From positions 248,001-312,000 of the forward strand of contig NZ_SACS01000002.1 in assembly GCF_004005945.1 (NCBI RefSeq): a DNA stretch of 64,000 nt. The letters run 5' to 3'. Position numbers and translations under genes: made by a program. Shown here piece by piece: positions 18,361 to 27,929 of this stretch; within the stretch, counting starts at the first letter, position 1, and every line of letters begins with the position of its first letter. The stretch comes from Rheinheimera riviphila (GTDB lineage Bacteria; Pseudomonadota; Gammaproteobacteria; Enterobacterales; Alteromonadaceae). The notes below the pieces were generated by a model. That model searched no databases. It had not been told where the DNA came from and was given only the letters and a program-made list of their open reading frames with translations.

Positions 18361-19638
18361 CTACAAACGTAAGTCACTTTCAGCAACACTCAACACATAT
18401 TTTAAGTCGTACAGCACATGGTCGTTTTTACCAAAGGCACGAATGCCGCTGGCTGCCAGTTGCCGGAATTGCTGATGTGCCACGGCCAAAATCACTGCGT
18501 CGTAACTGCCTGGCACTGGTGTGGCGACCGGGGTCAGGCCATATTCGTGTTGTGCTTCTGCTGCATCAACCCAAGGATCAAATACATCAGGCTGCATGCC
18601 GTATTCCTTGAGCTCAGCTAAAATATCAACCACTTTGGTGTTACGGATATCGGGGCAATTTTCTTTGAACGTCAGACCCAAAACCAGCACTTTGGCGCCG
18701 GAAACAGTGATTTGCTGTTTAATCATCTGCTTCACCAATTGCGACACCACATACTTGGCCATGCCATCATTGATCCGGCGTCCGGCCAGAATGACTTCCG
18801 GATGATAGCCAAGCGCTTGCGCTTTGTGCGTCAGGTAATACGGATCAACACCAATACAATGCCCGCCAACCAGGCCCGGACGGAACGGCAGGAAATTCCA
18901 CTTGGTACCAGCGGCTAATAACACTTCTTCGGTGTCGATCCCCATCCGGTTAAAAATGACAGCCAACTCGTTAATTAACGCAATATTCAAATCACGCTGG
19001 GTGTTTTCAATCACCTTGGCGGCTTCAGCGACTTTAATGCTGGAGGCTTTGTAAGTACCGGCGGTAATGATGCTGCGATAAACACCGTCGACAAATTCGG
19101 CAATTTCCGGCGTCGAACCTGAAGTGACCTTTTTAATGGTGGTGACCCGGTGTTCTTTATCACCCGGATTAATCCGCTCCGGGCTGTAACCGGCATAAAA
19201 GTCCTGATTAAATTTCAAACCGGAAATGCGTTCAATCACCGGAATACAATCTTCTTCAGTCGCACCAGGATAAACCGTGGACTCAAACACCACCACATCA
19301 CCGGCGCTAATCACTTTGCCCAGCGTTTCCGAAGCTTTAATCAGCGGTGTTAAATCGGGTTGCCGATGTTGATCGATGGGTGTTGGAACTGTAACGATAT
19401 AAAAATTCGCTTGCCGTAAATCTGCTACATCGGCGCTGTAAGTCAGCTGGGTTGCTTCAGCCAGTTCTTCCGGGCTTACTTCCAACGTATGATCCTGACC
19501 AGATTTCAGCTCGGCGATACGTCCTTTATTGATATCAAAACCCAAAGTGGCGAACTTTTTACCAAATTCCACTGCCAGCGGTAATCCGACATAACCAAGG
19601 CCGATAATGGCGATTTTAACAACGTCCGTTTTTATCAT
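18361..19638 (-). CDS. tviB: TviB/WbpO-type UDP-N-acetylhexosamine 6-dehydrogenase
   Basis: The 425-residue UDP-sugar dehydrogenase closely follows TviB of the Vi capsule: [20 protein letters not shown] at the NAD site, [33 protein letters not shown], and catalytic C261 in [16 protein letters not shown]. It oxidises UDP-GlcNAc (or UDP-GalNAc) at C6 to the uronic acid. The TviC/WbpP-like epimerase at 25066-26079 would give UDP-GalNAcA. The start overlaps the end of wzz by 4 bp, and 54 bp separate it from rmlB. Similarity to WecC is weaker, so oxidation of UDP-ManNAc is less likely. Confidence 0.92.
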   Translation of the reverse strand: MIKTDVVKIAIIGLGYVGLPLAVEFGKKFATLGFDINKGRIAELKSGQDHTLEVSPEELAEATQLTYSADVADLRQANFYIVTVPTPIDQHRQPDLTPLIKASETLGKVISAGDVVVFESTVYPGATEEDCIPVIERISGLKFNQDFYAGYSPERINPGDKEHRVTTIKKVTSGSTPEIAEFVDGVYRSIITAGTYKASSIKVAEAAKVIENTQRDLNIALINELAVIFNRMGIDTEEVLLAAGTKWNFLPFRPGLVGGHCIGVDPYYLTHKAQALGYHPEVILAGRRINDGMAKYVVSQLVKQMIKQQITVSGAKVLVLGLTFKENCPDIRNTKVVDILAELKEYGMQPDVFDPWVDAAEAQHEYGLTPVATPVPGSYDAVILAVAHQQFRQLAASGIRAFGKNDHVLYDLKYVLSVAESDLRL

Positions 19639-20579
19639 TGTCCAGTACCTTTGTTGACTGCAGGAGTCTTATTGGCGAATAGTAATAAATACAACATGAT
19701 GAATATCAAAAATAAAAAGCAATGCACCACCACGGTGAGCAAAACGATCACTGATCGGAACGGCCCGGATTTCACTTCTGGCAAATATGGCGGATCGATC
19801 ATTTTGAACACATAATCCTTGCGCGCATTGGCCATCGTCAATGTTTTGGTGTGCTCTTCAAGCAAACTGAATAGTAAGTTTTTAACTTCCACCAGTTGCG
19901 TTTTGTCCATTTGCTCGTTGATATACTTGATTGCTGACTCTGCTTCCGCAATGTCCTGAGCACGCATCACGTCATTTATTTCTTTGATGTATAAAGACAA
20001 CCAAGCCTGGCTCAGCTTTGGCGACACAAATTCAAACGAAACGGTGACAATGCCGGTTAACTTGTCCTGACTGCTGCCGAATCGTTTCACAAATGCTTCA
20101 TAACCTTCTTGCATTGACGGCTCTGCCGTTCGTAATTCAACATCCGGCCGGATCCAACGACCCGTTTCTGTGTCAATAAGCTCTGGATCTAACAACAACT
20201 GATCGGTGTGCTGGTCCCAGCGATAACCGGCGACGATCGGGGTCAGAATTTGGTATTTTTCAGCAAAATCACTAAAAAACTGCCGCGAACGCATGGTTTC
20301 CAGTGCAATCACTGATTTCTTTTCACCACCAGCACCAAGGCTGATCCCAGCAATTGCAGAAACACTACTTAATTGACTGGCGAGTCCACCGGCTTTGCCT
20401 TGTGATTCATTTGCGGCAACTATTCTTGCTTCCGAGCGATAAAGATTCGGTAGCTGCAAACTATAAAAAACGGCACATCCAACACTGATGATGAGGGACA
20501 GCAACAACCAGACTTTGTTTCTCCAGGCGAGCTGGAATATCAACGTCAGACTCACCTGATCATCCCGATACTTTTCCAC
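19635..20579 (-). CDS. wzz: Wzz-type chain-length regulator
   Basis: A 314-residue inner-membrane polysaccharide co-polymerase from a GTG start at 20579 (encoding [20 protein letters not shown] after Met). AGGG lies nine bases before this GTG, and the start gives the usual short cytoplasmic N-terminus. The earlier ATG at 20636 would overlap the export gene by 41 bp. One membrane helix is at about 23-42 and a second near the C-terminus at about 280-305, with a periplasmic coiled-coil region between, as in WzzB and OtnB. No tyrosine-kinase domain (Wzc type) is present. It sets polymer length together with Wzy. Confidence 0.87.
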   Translation of the reverse strand: MEKYRDDQVSLTLIFQLAWRNKVWLLLSLIISVGCAVFYSLQLPNLYRSEARIVAANESQGKAGGLASQLSSVSAIAGISLGAGGEKKSVIALETMRSRQFFSDFAEKYQILTPIVAGYRWDQHTDQLLLDPELIDTETGRWIRPDVELRTAEPSMQEGYEAFVKRFGSSQDKLTGIVTVSFEFVSPKLSQAWLSLYIKEINDVMRAQDIAEAESAIKYINEQMDKTQLVEVKNLLFSLLEEHTKTLTMANARKDYVFKMIDPPYLPEVKSGPFRSVIVLLTVVVHCFLFLIFIMLYLLLFANKTPAVNKGTGQ

Positions 20580-20595
20580 TTCAGCTATCCCTTTG

Positions 20596-23394
20596 TTAAT
20601 TCGTAATATTATTAACGGCGGCAAGTGCGACAACACTTTGCGAAATGATCGACGTTACTTTGGTCCATAAAGATAATCTGGTGGTGTAGTCGGTATCCAG
20701 CGGCACAACGATGGTATCACCCGGCAGTAAAGTCTGAGTGCTGACTTCAAACCATGAACCCCGGTTTGGTACAAACACTGAACCATCGGCTCTGATTACG
20801 TAGACACGCTCATCGTCAGCCCGTTTGCGGTAACCACCAGCCAGCTGCAAATAATCATCAACCGACATCCCACTGCGGAACCTATGACTTGACGCGTGTT
20901 GAACTTCGCCAACAACCGACACCGTGGTCTGATTGTAAGGCACATATAGCTCATCCCCTTCTTCCACTAACATATCAAAGTCAGGATCGGCTTTAAGTAC
21001 CGCGTTCAGATCGATAACCAACCGACCAATTGGCCTGGCTTTTTCAATTTCTGCAATCATCATAATTGCATCTTCCGGTTTGGTCTGAGCGGTTTCTTCT
21101 TCGGCAGAAAGGTTTTTGGCCGCGATATCAGAGCGCAGTTGTTGCATCAGTTTTGAGAGTTGCATCGATTCCTGTTCACGAATTTGCTGTCTGGTAAAAA
21201 TAGTCCCTGCCGCAAAAGCATCATTGGTCAGGCCGCCAGCGCGGGCTAACACTTGCGATAACTTTTCGCCTTGCTGAATGGCATAGGTCCCTGGAAATTT
21301 TACCTGTCCGGAAATTCTGATCGTGCGTTCGATGTTCCAATCAGGAACGGCAAACACAGTCAACCGGTCACGACTGAACACCGGTTGCTTAGCAGCACCT
21401 TGCAGTACATCCGTCAGATTGACCGCGATATGCTGGATCCGTAAACCAGACTGAACTTCACTTTGACTGACAGAACGGGTGATTTCTGCTCGTTCCAGAT
21501 AAGCGCTGTCGTTTAAACCGCCTGCTGCAATCAGCAGTTCGGCCACAGTTGCATTTTCGACCAATGGATATTCGCCTGGCACTTTAACTTCACCCTGCAC
21601 CGTCACGAGCTGCGTTGCAGAATTAAACTTGGCTTGTTGTTTGAGCTTCTGCAGCAACGGATACAACAACTCAGTGCGGGTCAGATGCGCTGATAACTTC
21701 AGCGCCTGAGCATCAAAATACAATTGCTTAAACAAGTCATTCAACAAAAACTTCAGATAAGCCTGATGCTCTGCTTTTTGCGGTACTTTCGGCAGTTCTG
21801 GCTTAATACCTGGCTTGCGAACCGGTTCAACCACTTTTTCTGACAAAATCGAAAACGCCTGTGTGGATAAATTGGCGACATCTAGTACAAAAGGTAATGG
21901 CGCTTTTTCGTCCAACTCCGGCTCGGTTTTGGCGAACAGTTGGCGCTCCGGGTACTGTTTTTTTAGTTTAGTAAACAGATACTGATCAAGTTCAGGCCGG
22001 GCGTAGGTTTCTTCACCATGATGGAAAATCAGAATCAAATCACGGGCTGATAAATTCAGGTTATCTGCACTTTCCGGATGGGTAATGGCTTTACCCAGAT
22101 TAAATTGTACAACCTTTAACTCACCGAGTTCGGAAGTCTCACGCACGACCAAGGCATAATCCAAATCGACAGTTAAATGCAAATCTGACCACAGTGAATT
22201 CAGCAGGTTGCTGACTTTGATCCCCGGAAACCAGGCATATTGACCAGGACGTACCACGGCCCCTGCCATCGTGACGATATTTTCGACCCGCTTTGAGGTC
22301 AGACCAATTCGCAGTACATCACCACTTTTAACCAGCACCTGTTGATCGGCGGTTTTGGTTAAATCGAGATTTAATAGGGTACGGACATTCAGTTCATTAA
22401 ACCGCTCTAACACCACCGAACGCGGAAATGCACCTGCTTTGCTACCGCCGGCCATTTCAACCAGCTGCCGGACAGACTCGCCGGCTTTTACTTCGTACAA
22501 GGCCGGCCGTTGTACTTCACCAGCAACTTCAGCCATCGCTTTAACCGGTGCCACAAAAATGACATCGCCGTGGCGTAAATGTACATCCTGGGTCGAATCA
22601 CCACGCAATAACAAACTATACAAATCAAATTGCGCGACTTCAGCTCCTGCTCTCTTGATACTGATTTCACGCAAACTGCCAATGTCGCTGACGCCACCGG
22701 CCACGAACAAAGCCTGAGTCACGGTCGACAATGCCGATACGGTATAACTACCGGGAAACTTCGCTTCGCCAGCAACAAACACATTGATCGTACGGAGTTT
22801 ACCCATACTAATGGCCACTTCAACGCCAATATTTTCTGCAGATAATCGACTACTGATAAGAGCCTTGGCCTTGGCAAAACTCAGGCCTGCGACCTGGACC
22901 GGACTGAATCCAGGAATATGTAAACTGCCATCCCGGTTTACCGTGACGGTTTCCTCGGCAGTTTGTTTACCGTAAACCTGCACCAGTAATTCGTCATCTG
23001 GTCCCAAAATATAAGTATCTGGTACCGGAACATTGCCGACCGGCGCAAAAGTGCTGATCGTTGAATCAAATAATTTCATGCCATATCGTTCAGGCACTGT
23101 CGGGTCTTTTTCTTCTTCGTCCGATTTTAGTTGTTCGTCAAAGCGTTCCATTGGCTGCAACGGATCTGTCGGGTCGATATCCGTTTCTTCACCTGGCAAT
23201 TTGGTGGTTTTTGTAGGTTTTTCGGTAAGCACCGACAAGTCAAAGCCGTATTGTTTGGCAATTTTTTGTTGCTCAGCGCGTGGGAGTTTTTTCAATTGTG
23301 CAATCATGGCCGGAGATGGTGTGGCTGCATACGAGGGAGCTGCGAAACTGAGCACAACCAACACAACCATCAACTTTTTAACTAAATCCAACAC
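20596..23394 (-). CDS. Large multi-SLBB polysaccharide export protein (OtnA/WbfF-like)
   Basis: The 932-residue protein starts at GTG 23394 with GGAG seven bases upstream. A Sec signal peptide (KKLMVVLVVLSFAAPSYA) probably ends at A23; there is no lipobox Cys. The polysaccharide export domain (ILGPDDELLVQVYG) is at about 129-200. Six SLBB-like beta-grasp units follow near residues 203, 286, 371, 596, 691 and 824, each with a V-x-G-E/Q-V-x-x-P-G-x-Y pattern, the last one degenerate. It is much longer than Wza (about 380 residues) and resembles Vibrio OtnA/WbfF, which likewise pairs with a Wzz-type protein. Role: export of the polymer across the periplasm and outer membrane (family inference). 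Confidence 0.88.
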   Translation of the reverse strand: MLDLVKKLMVVLVVLSFAAPSYAATPSPAMIAQLKKLPRAEQQKIAKQYGFDLSVLTEKPTKTTKLPGEETDIDPTDPLQPMERFDEQLKSDEEEKDPTVPERYGMKLFDSTISTFAPVGNVPVPDTYILGPDDELLVQVYGKQTAEETVTVNRDGSLHIPGFSPVQVAGLSFAKAKALISSRLSAENIGVEVAISMGKLRTINVFVAGEAKFPGSYTVSALSTVTQALFVAGGVSDIGSLREISIKRAGAEVAQFDLYSLLLRGDSTQDVHLRHGDVIFVAPVKAMAEVAGEVQRPALYEVKAGESVRQLVEMAGGSKAGAFPRSVVLERFNELNVRTLLNLDLTKTADQQVLVKSGDVLRIGLTSKRVENIVTMAGAVVRPGQYAWFPGIKVSNLLNSLWSDLHLTVDLDYALVVRETSELGELKVVQFNLGKAITHPESADNLNLSARDLILIFHHGEETYARPELDQYLFTKLKKQYPERQLFAKTEPELDEKAPLPFVLDVANLSTQAFSILSEKVVEPVRKPGIKPELPKVPQKAEHQAYLKFLLNDLFKQLYFDAQALKLSAHLTRTELLYPLLQKLKQQAKFNSATQLVTVQGEVKVPGEYPLVENATVAELLIAAGGLNDSAYLERAEITRSVSQSEVQSGLRIQHIAVNLTDVLQGAAKQPVFSRDRLTVFAVPDWNIERTIRISGQVKFPGTYAIQQGEKLSQVLARAGGLTNDAFAAGTIFTRQQIREQESMQLSKLMQQLRSDIAAKNLSAEEETAQTKPEDAIMMIAEIEKARPIGRLVIDLNAVLKADPDFDMLVEEGDELYVPYNQTTVSVVGEVQHASSHRFRSGMSVDDYLQLAGGYRKRADDERVYVIRADGSVFVPNRGSWFEVSTQTLLPGDTIVVPLDTDYTTRLSLWTKVTSIISQSVVALAAVNNITN

Positions 23395-23546
23395 GCTTTT
23401 ACTCCAGAATCAGTATTCGTTTTTCCGAAAAATAACAGCCGAATTGCCGATGACATCGGCATCATAAGGCCGATGGCCATTCCGGCCATTTCAGAAAGGA
23501 CTGCCATTCTACACGCGATAACAAAAGATAGGCGAGCCTTTTCCAT
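23382..23546 (-). CDS. Possible 54-residue leader ORF overlapping the export gene start
   Basis: An ATG at 23546, four bases after AAGG, opens 54 codons ending in TAG at 23382, 13 bp inside the export gene in another frame. The product is Met-rich (seven Met) and partly hydrophobic, beginning MEKARLSFVIACRM. The putative ribosome binding site lies in one arm of a perfect 12-bp inverted repeat (23516-23563). The ORF could be a regulatory leader whose translation affects the GTG start of the export gene, or it could be chance. I see no family resemblance. Confidence 0.25.
   Translation of the reverse strand: MEKARLSFVIACRMAVLSEMAGMAIGLMMPMSSAIRLLFFGKTNTDSGVKACWI
23446..23460 (-). promoter_or_regulatory. 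Small inverted repeat in the export-gene leader
   Basis: gccgatg-a-catcggc gives 7-bp arms around one base, about 52 bp before the export-gene GTG. It lies inside the possible leader ORF. In RNA it could form only a shorter stem because the loop must widen. Function unknown; an operator or part of a structured leader is possible. Confidence 0.35.
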
Positions 23547-23563
23547 GTTACCTTTTGTTATCG
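23516..23563 (-). promoter_or_regulatory. Perfect 12-bp inverted repeat enclosing the leader ORF start
   Basis: cgataacaaaag at 23516-23527 is exactly complementary to cttttgttatcg at 23552-23563, with a 24-base spacer. On the transcribed minus strand the 5' arm ends in the AAAAG of the putative ribosome binding site and the ATG of the leader ORF falls in the loop. It could be an RNA hairpin controlling translation or a two-half-site operator for a dimeric regulator. It is the strongest symmetric signal in the 295-bp gap before the export gene. Confidence 0.6.
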
Positions 23564-23617
23564 ATTAAAGAGTAATCAACAACTAAAGCACTAAATTATT
23601 ACACTGTTTGGCGTATA

Positions 23618-23640
23618 CCCGTCATCCTTGAAGATGCGGG
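23618..23640. repeat. REP-like short palindrome
   Basis: cccg-t-catc-cttgaa-gatg-cggg forms an 8-bp stem with one bulged base and a 6-base loop. The surrounding text (tatacccgtcat) is like the short palindromic intergenic repeats frequent in Vibrio, Shewanella and enterobacteria. It is intergenic, between the 3' end of ugd and the export-gene leader. Only one copy is seen in the window, so membership of a repeat family is inference. Confidence 0.45.
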
Positions 23641-23646
23641 GTTAGA

Positions 23647-23671
23647 TCCGGACTAGACAAATAGTGCCGGA
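23647..23671 (-). terminator. Hairpin downstream of ugd, possible terminator
   Basis: tccggacta (23647-23655) pairs with tagtgccgga (23662-23671), leaving one bulged G and a 6-base loop. It begins 19 bp after the ugd stop codon on the minus strand and is followed within 7 bp by the REP-like palindrome. There is no U-tract after either stem, so an intrinsic terminator is uncertain; RNA 3'-end protection is another role. Confidence 0.4.
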
Positions 23672-23689
23672 CCTCGCTTCTACTACAGA

Positions 23690-25030
23690 TCAGAACTGCT
23701 TCACACTGTCACCACGGCCAATGGCATAATAGGTAAACCCCAGCTCTCTTAAGCGCGAAGGTTCAAACAAGTTGCGGCCATCGACGATCACTGGTTGTTT
23801 TAACTGTTGTTTTAACACAGAAAAATCAGGTGAACGGAAGCTTTTCCATTCGGTGCAAATCACCAGCACATCAGCATTTTGTAAAGCGGCTTCTTTGGTT
23901 CCGACCAGCTTTAAGTCAGCACGGGAACCATAAATGCGCTGAGTTTCTTCCATTGCTTCCGGATCAAAAGCCTGCACTGTGGCACCGGCCTGCCATAAAC
24001 TTTCCATCAGTACCCGGCTGGACGCTTCACGCATATCATCGGTGTTGGGTTTAAAACTCAAACCCCAGATGGCAATGGTTTTCCCTTGCAAATCACCGGC
24101 AAAATGCTGCTGCAAAAAGCCAAACAGCTTGTGTTTTTGCTGATTGTTGACCGCTTCAACCGACTTAAGCAGCTGAGTGTTGTAGCCGGTTTGCTCTGCG
24201 GTTTTAATCAGCGCCTGCACGTCTTTCGGGAAACAGGACCCACCATAACCACAGCCAGGATAGATAAAATGATAACCAATCCGTGGATCCGAACCGATGC
24301 CATGACGGACTTGTTCAATGTCCGCACCGAGCAATTCGGCTAAATTCGACATCTCATTCATAAAGCTGATTTTCGTCGCCAGCATACAGTTAGCGGCGTA
24401 TTTGGTCAGTTCAGCACTGCGGATATCCATCACGATAATTTTGTCGTGATTGCGGTTAAACGGCATATAAAGCTCACGCAACAGTTTCTCCGCCCAAGGA
24501 TTATCAGTCCCCAGAATAATCCGATCCGGACGCTGACAATCAGCAACCGCCGCCCCTTCCTTCAGAAATTCCGGGTTAGACACAACGGCGAATTGAAGAT
24601 CCTGTTGTCGGGTTTTCAGCGTCGTTGTCAGCACTGCTTTGACTTTGTCACCGGTGCCAACCGGTACTGTCGACTTATTAATCACCACTTTAGGGCTGGT
24701 CATATGTGTAGCGATGGTGCTGGCAACCGCTAAAACGTACTTTAAATCAGCGGAGCCATCTTCGTCCGGCGGCGTGCCAACGGCAATAAACTGCAATTCG
24801 CCGAAGGCAACACCAGCAGCGCCATCGGTGGTGAACTGCAGCAAACCTTGCGCGACACCTTGTTGTACCAGCGCCGATAAGCCGGGTTCATAAATCGGAA
24901 TAATACCGGCTTGTAAATCAGCGACCCGTTTGGGATTGACGTCAACACAACAGACCTGATGACCAGCTTCAGCCAATACCGCAGCCTGCACCAGTCCCAC
25001 ATAACCAATCCCAAAAACAGTAACTTTCAT
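23690..25030 (-). CDS. ugd: UDP-glucose 6-dehydrogenase
   Basis: A 446-residue enzyme from ATG 25030 ([20 protein letters not shown]), with AGGA six bases before the start. It oxidises UDP-glucose to UDP-glucuronate with two NAD. Visible motifs are the Rossmann loop [38 protein letters not shown] and catalytic C266 in [10 protein letters not shown]. An earlier in-frame ATG at 25069 overlaps the epimerase gene and is less likely. It supplies GlcA for the polysaccharide, and its product is distinct from that of TviB. It lies 35 bp downstream of the epimerase gene and is followed by hairpins and the export-gene leader. Confidence 0.95.
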   Translation of the reverse strand: MKVTVFGIGYVGLVQAAVLAEAGHQVCCVDVNPKRVADLQAGIIPIYEPGLSALVQQGVAQGLLQFTTDGAAGVAFGELQFIAVGTPPDEDGSADLKYVLAVASTIATHMTSPKVVINKSTVPVGTGDKVKAVLTTTLKTRQQDLQFAVVSNPEFLKEGAAVADCQRPDRIILGTDNPWAEKLLRELYMPFNRNHDKIIVMDIRSAELTKYAANCMLATKISFMNEMSNLAELLGADIEQVRHGIGSDPRIGYHFIYPGCGYGGSCFPKDVQALIKTAEQTGYNTQLLKSVEAVNNQQKHKLFGFLQQHFAGDLQGKTIAIWGLSFKPNTDDMREASSRVLMESLWQAGATVQAFDPEAMEETQRIYGSRADLKLVGTKEAALQNADVLVICTEWKSFRSPDFSVLKQQLKQPVIVDGRNLFEPSRLRELGFTYYAIGRGDSVKQF

Positions 25031-25065
25031 GAACTTTCCTGTGTATGAAGGCCTACGCCTATAAA

Positions 25066-26079
25066 TCAATTGTGGCTAATATACCACGGCATCGCAATGT
25101 CTAAACCGGCGCTTAAAGTATGGCTTGGCACGTATCCGAGCAACTGCCCTGCTTTACTGACATCGGCTTGTGAATGACGGACATCGCCAGCGCGAAACTC
25201 GCGATATACCGGCGAAGACGGGTATAACACGCCATTTTTGCTGAGCGTTTGCTGAATGGAGCGGAACAGGTCATTAAGCGTGGTGCGATCGCCGACGGCC
25301 ACATTAAACACTTCACTTTGCCCCAGTTGCGTGGTCGCGGCCAGAATATTGGCCTGCACCGCATTGGCGACAAAACAAAAATCACGGCTGGTTTCGCCAT
25401 CACCATTAATGGCAACGTCGTCACCTGCAATCATTGCCGCTGTCCATTTTGGGATCACCGCCGCATAAGCACCATTTGGGTCCTGGCGTGGGCCAAACAC
25501 GTTAAAATAGCGCAGGCCGGTGCTGTGAAAGCCATAACAACGCGAAAATACATCGGCATACAGTTCGTTGACGTACTTAGTCACGGCATAGGGCGACAAT
25601 GGCTTGCCAATGTTGGCTTCGACTTTTGGTAAGGCCGGATGGTCGCCATAAGTTGAGCTGGACGCTGCGTAGACAAAACCTTTGACACAAGCTTCTTTGG
25701 CCGCTTGTAACACGTTCAGAAAACCACTGATATTGGTGGCGTTCGTGGTAATAGGGTCGTTAATAGAACGGGGAACCGAACCTAAAGCTGCTTGATGCAG
25801 CACATAATCAACCCCCTGCACTGCTTGCTGACAGGCCGATAAGTCACGGATATCACCTTCAATCAAGCGAAAACGTTGCCATTGTTCAGCGCTGACTAAA
25901 CTCTGCACTTCCGCCAGATTGTGCCGATGGCCGGTAGCAAAATTGTCGAGGCCAACCACGGTCTGGTCCAGCTTCAACAAAGTTTCTAATAAATTCGAGC
26001 CAATAAAACCAGCACAGCCTGTCACCAGCCAGGTTTTTGGCGACGCTTGTAACAGCTGCTGTTGTTGTTGATATTTCAT
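25066..26079 (-). CDS. tviC: TviC/WbpP-type UDP-N-acetylhexosamine 4-epimerase
   Basis: A 337-residue extended short-chain dehydrogenase. The NAD loop [16 protein letters not shown] is at about 20-35, followed by [36 protein letters not shown] and catalytic YAVTK. The segment [12 protein letters not shown] is typical of WbpP and TviC, which interconvert UDP-GlcNAc/UDP-GalNAc or their uronic acids. Together with the TviB-like dehydrogenase it would supply UDP-GalNAcA. The N-terminus carries a short Gln run (QQQQQ). The wecB gene lies 63 bp upstream with a hairpin between. Confidence 0.9.
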   Translation of the reverse strand: MKYQQQQQLLQASPKTWLVTGCAGFIGSNLLETLLKLDQTVVGLDNFATGHRHNLAEVQSLVSAEQWQRFRLIEGDIRDLSACQQAVQGVDYVLHQAALGSVPRSINDPITTNATNISGFLNVLQAAKEACVKGFVYAASSSTYGDHPALPKVEANIGKPLSPYAVTKYVNELYADVFSRCYGFHSTGLRYFNVFGPRQDPNGAYAAVIPKWTAAMIAGDDVAINGDGETSRDFCFVANAVQANILAATTQLGQSEVFNVAVGDRTTLNDLFRSIQQTLSKNGVLYPSSPVYREFRAGDVRHSQADVSKAGQLLGYVPSHTLSAGLDIAMPWYISHN

Positions 26080-26104
26080 ACAATCCTTCCAGAAAAACCT
26101 AAAA

Positions 26105-26121
26105 CACCGGCCAGGCCGGTG
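26105..26121 (-). terminator. Intrinsic-terminator-like hairpin between wecB and the epimerase gene
   Basis: caccggcc-a-ggccggtg is a perfect 8-bp inverted repeat; in RNA a 7-bp GC-rich stem with a 3-base loop is realistic. On the minus strand it is followed by UUUUAGGUUUUUC. It lies 21 bp after the wecB stop and 25 bp before the epimerase start, so it may terminate or attenuate transcription inside the locus. Confidence 0.7.
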
Positions 26122-26142
26122 CAGTTCAGAAATAGTCGGTGA

Positions 26143-27273
26143 TTAACGTTTAAAATATTGCTTAATGGCGTCGGTGATCCGAAGACAAGCCTCGCCATCG
26201 CCATATGGGTTATGGGCGAAACTCATGCTTTGATAATATTGGCTGTCGGTCATCAATTTACTGACTTCACTGACAATCACCGCTTCATCGGTACCCACCA
26301 GTTTCACGGTACCGGCAGCAACAGCTTCCGGCCGCTCGGTGGTGTCACGCATCACCAGCACCGGTTTGCCCAGCGAAGGCGCTTCTTCCTGAATACCACC
26401 GGAATCGGTAAGTACCAGATAACTACGACTCATCAGATAGACAAACGGCAGATAATCTTGCGGCTCAATTAAATGCACATTCGGCGAGTTACTTAATAAA
26501 CGGAATACCGGTTCACGCACATTCGGGTTCAAATGCACCGGATACACCACGTCAGCATCCGGAAAACGTTCAGCAATAGTTTTAAGCGCGGCACAGATGT
26601 TTTCAAACCCTGAACCAAAGCTTTCGCGGCGATGGCCAGTCACCAGAATTAACCGGCGGCCGTCTGCGCCATAAGGAAATTTGCTGGCAAAATCAGCAGA
26701 AAGTGCTTTGTCGGCATCAATTTTCGCGACCACCTGGTGCAGCGCATCGATGACCGTATTGCCAGTGACAAACACTTTGGCCGGGTCGACATTTTCCGAC
26801 AACAGATTTTGTTCTGAAGTTGAAGTTGGTGCGAAATGCAGGGTGGTGATGGCGCCGGTCAAACGACGGTTGGCTTCTTCCGGCCATGGACTGTAGATAT
26901 TGCCGGTACGCAGACCCGCTTCGACATGCCCAACGGCGGTTTTTTCATAATAACAAGCCAATGCCGCAGCAAAAGTAGTGCTGGTATCACCATGCACCAA
27001 CACGATGTCGGGTTGGAAGTCACGGAGGACTGGCTTGATATTTAATAGGATACTGGTGGAAACATCATATAAATCCTGGCCAGCTTTCATAATGGCCAAA
27101 TCATATTCGGGGACGATATGAAATAATTTCAGCACCTGATCTAACATTTCACGATGCTGGCCTGTCACACAGACCCTGCTCTCAATCGCTGGATCTTGTT
27201 TTAACAAATTGACCAAAGGGGCCATTTTAATTGCTTCAGGACGGGTTCCGAACACACTCAGCACTTTTAACAT
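26143..27273 (-). CDS. wecB: UDP-N-acetylglucosamine 2-epimerase (non-hydrolysing)
   Basis: The protein has 376 residues from ATG 27273 ([20 protein letters not shown]), the standard WecB length. An upstream ATG at 27318 would add 15 atypical residues. Family motifs include [40 protein letters not shown] and [12 protein letters not shown], with [14 protein letters not shown] near 290. It converts UDP-GlcNAc to UDP-ManNAc. No WecC dehydrogenase gene follows, so ManNAc itself, or a dehydrogenase encoded elsewhere, is implied. It is the first gene of the polysaccharide locus, about 190 bp from the chemotaxis block. Confidence 0.95.
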   Translation of the reverse strand: MLKVLSVFGTRPEAIKMAPLVNLLKQDPAIESRVCVTGQHREMLDQVLKLFHIVPEYDLAIMKAGQDLYDVSTSILLNIKPVLRDFQPDIVLVHGDTSTTFAAALACYYEKTAVGHVEAGLRTGNIYSPWPEEANRRLTGAITTLHFAPTSTSEQNLLSENVDPAKVFVTGNTVIDALHQVVAKIDADKALSADFASKFPYGADGRRLILVTGHRRESFGSGFENICAALKTIAERFPDADVVYPVHLNPNVREPVFRLLSNSPNVHLIEPQDYLPFVYLMSRSYLVLTDSGGIQEEAPSLGKPVLVMRDTTERPEAVAAGTVKLVGTDEAVIVSEVSKLMTDSQYYQSMSFAHNPYGDGEACLRITDAIKQYFKR

Positions 27274-27463
27274 AAGCAGATTCCATAGCTTAGCTTGCAA
27301 CAGCTTGCAGCTTATCAAACCTCAGTTAAAAGTAACAGCGTTGCGGATGAACTCAGGGGGATTCTGGTTTGCGCACAAAATATGGATAAAACGGGAGCAG
27401 CACAACAATCTTTATGACCAGTCTTTGTAACCAGCGAAGTTGGATTTGCCACAAATGATTGCG

Positions 27464-27916
27464 TTAACTGGTTTGCTGACGATGCAGATTGATCAAAAGT
27501 TCGGCTTCGGCGCGCGGTAATTCACATTCGCGCATCACTTCTTCGAGACCTGCGCCTAATTGCACCATCTTCACCGCGCGGCTGTAAAGCCTGGAATCAG
27601 GGTCAAATAACTGGATTTTTTGCTGATGTTCGGTCAGTTGCTCCAGCTCACTGGCCAGCGCCTGCTGATTAAACTCGATAGTCTGTAGGGCTTGTTCTAA
27701 TTGCAGAATACGCTGACCAACGCCAATGACGCCGCTGCGCAGTTCTTCTAATTCGGCGCTTTGATTGGGTTGCTGTGCACTGACGCCGGCAATACGTTCT
27801 GCCAGCTGCCTGATTTGTTGCTGCTGCAATCGATGCTGCCAGACAACAAAAATAACCAGCAGTATTGCTACTGCCGGGATCACAACCATAGTTAACCATT
27901 CAAACGTCAGAGGCAC
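27464..27916 (-). CDS. DUF2802 membrane-anchored coiled-coil protein
   Basis: The protein has 150 residues from a GTG at 27916 (codons for PLTFEWLTMVVIPAVAILLV after Met). One membrane helix spans about 9-28. A Gln-rich coiled coil follows (about 30-115), then a C-terminal helical segment VKMVQLGAGLEEVMRECELPRAEAELLINLH typical of DUF2802, given here only by its first part VKMVQLGAGLEEVMREC. A DUF2802 gene follows cheW in Pseudomonas, Vibrio and Shewanella; its function is not established. The longer start at 27964 overlaps the cheW end; the internal ATG at 27889 is a further option, and none has a clear ribosome binding site. Confidence 0.78.
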   Translation of the reverse strand: MPLTFEWLTMVVIPAVAILLVIFVVWQHRLQQQQIRQLAERIAGVSAQQPNQSAELEELRSGVIGVGQRILQLEQALQTIEFNQQALASELEQLTEHQQKIQLFDPDSRLYSRAVKMVQLGAGLEEVMRECELPRAEAELLINLHRQQTS

Positions 27917-27929
27917 GGGATACGACCGG

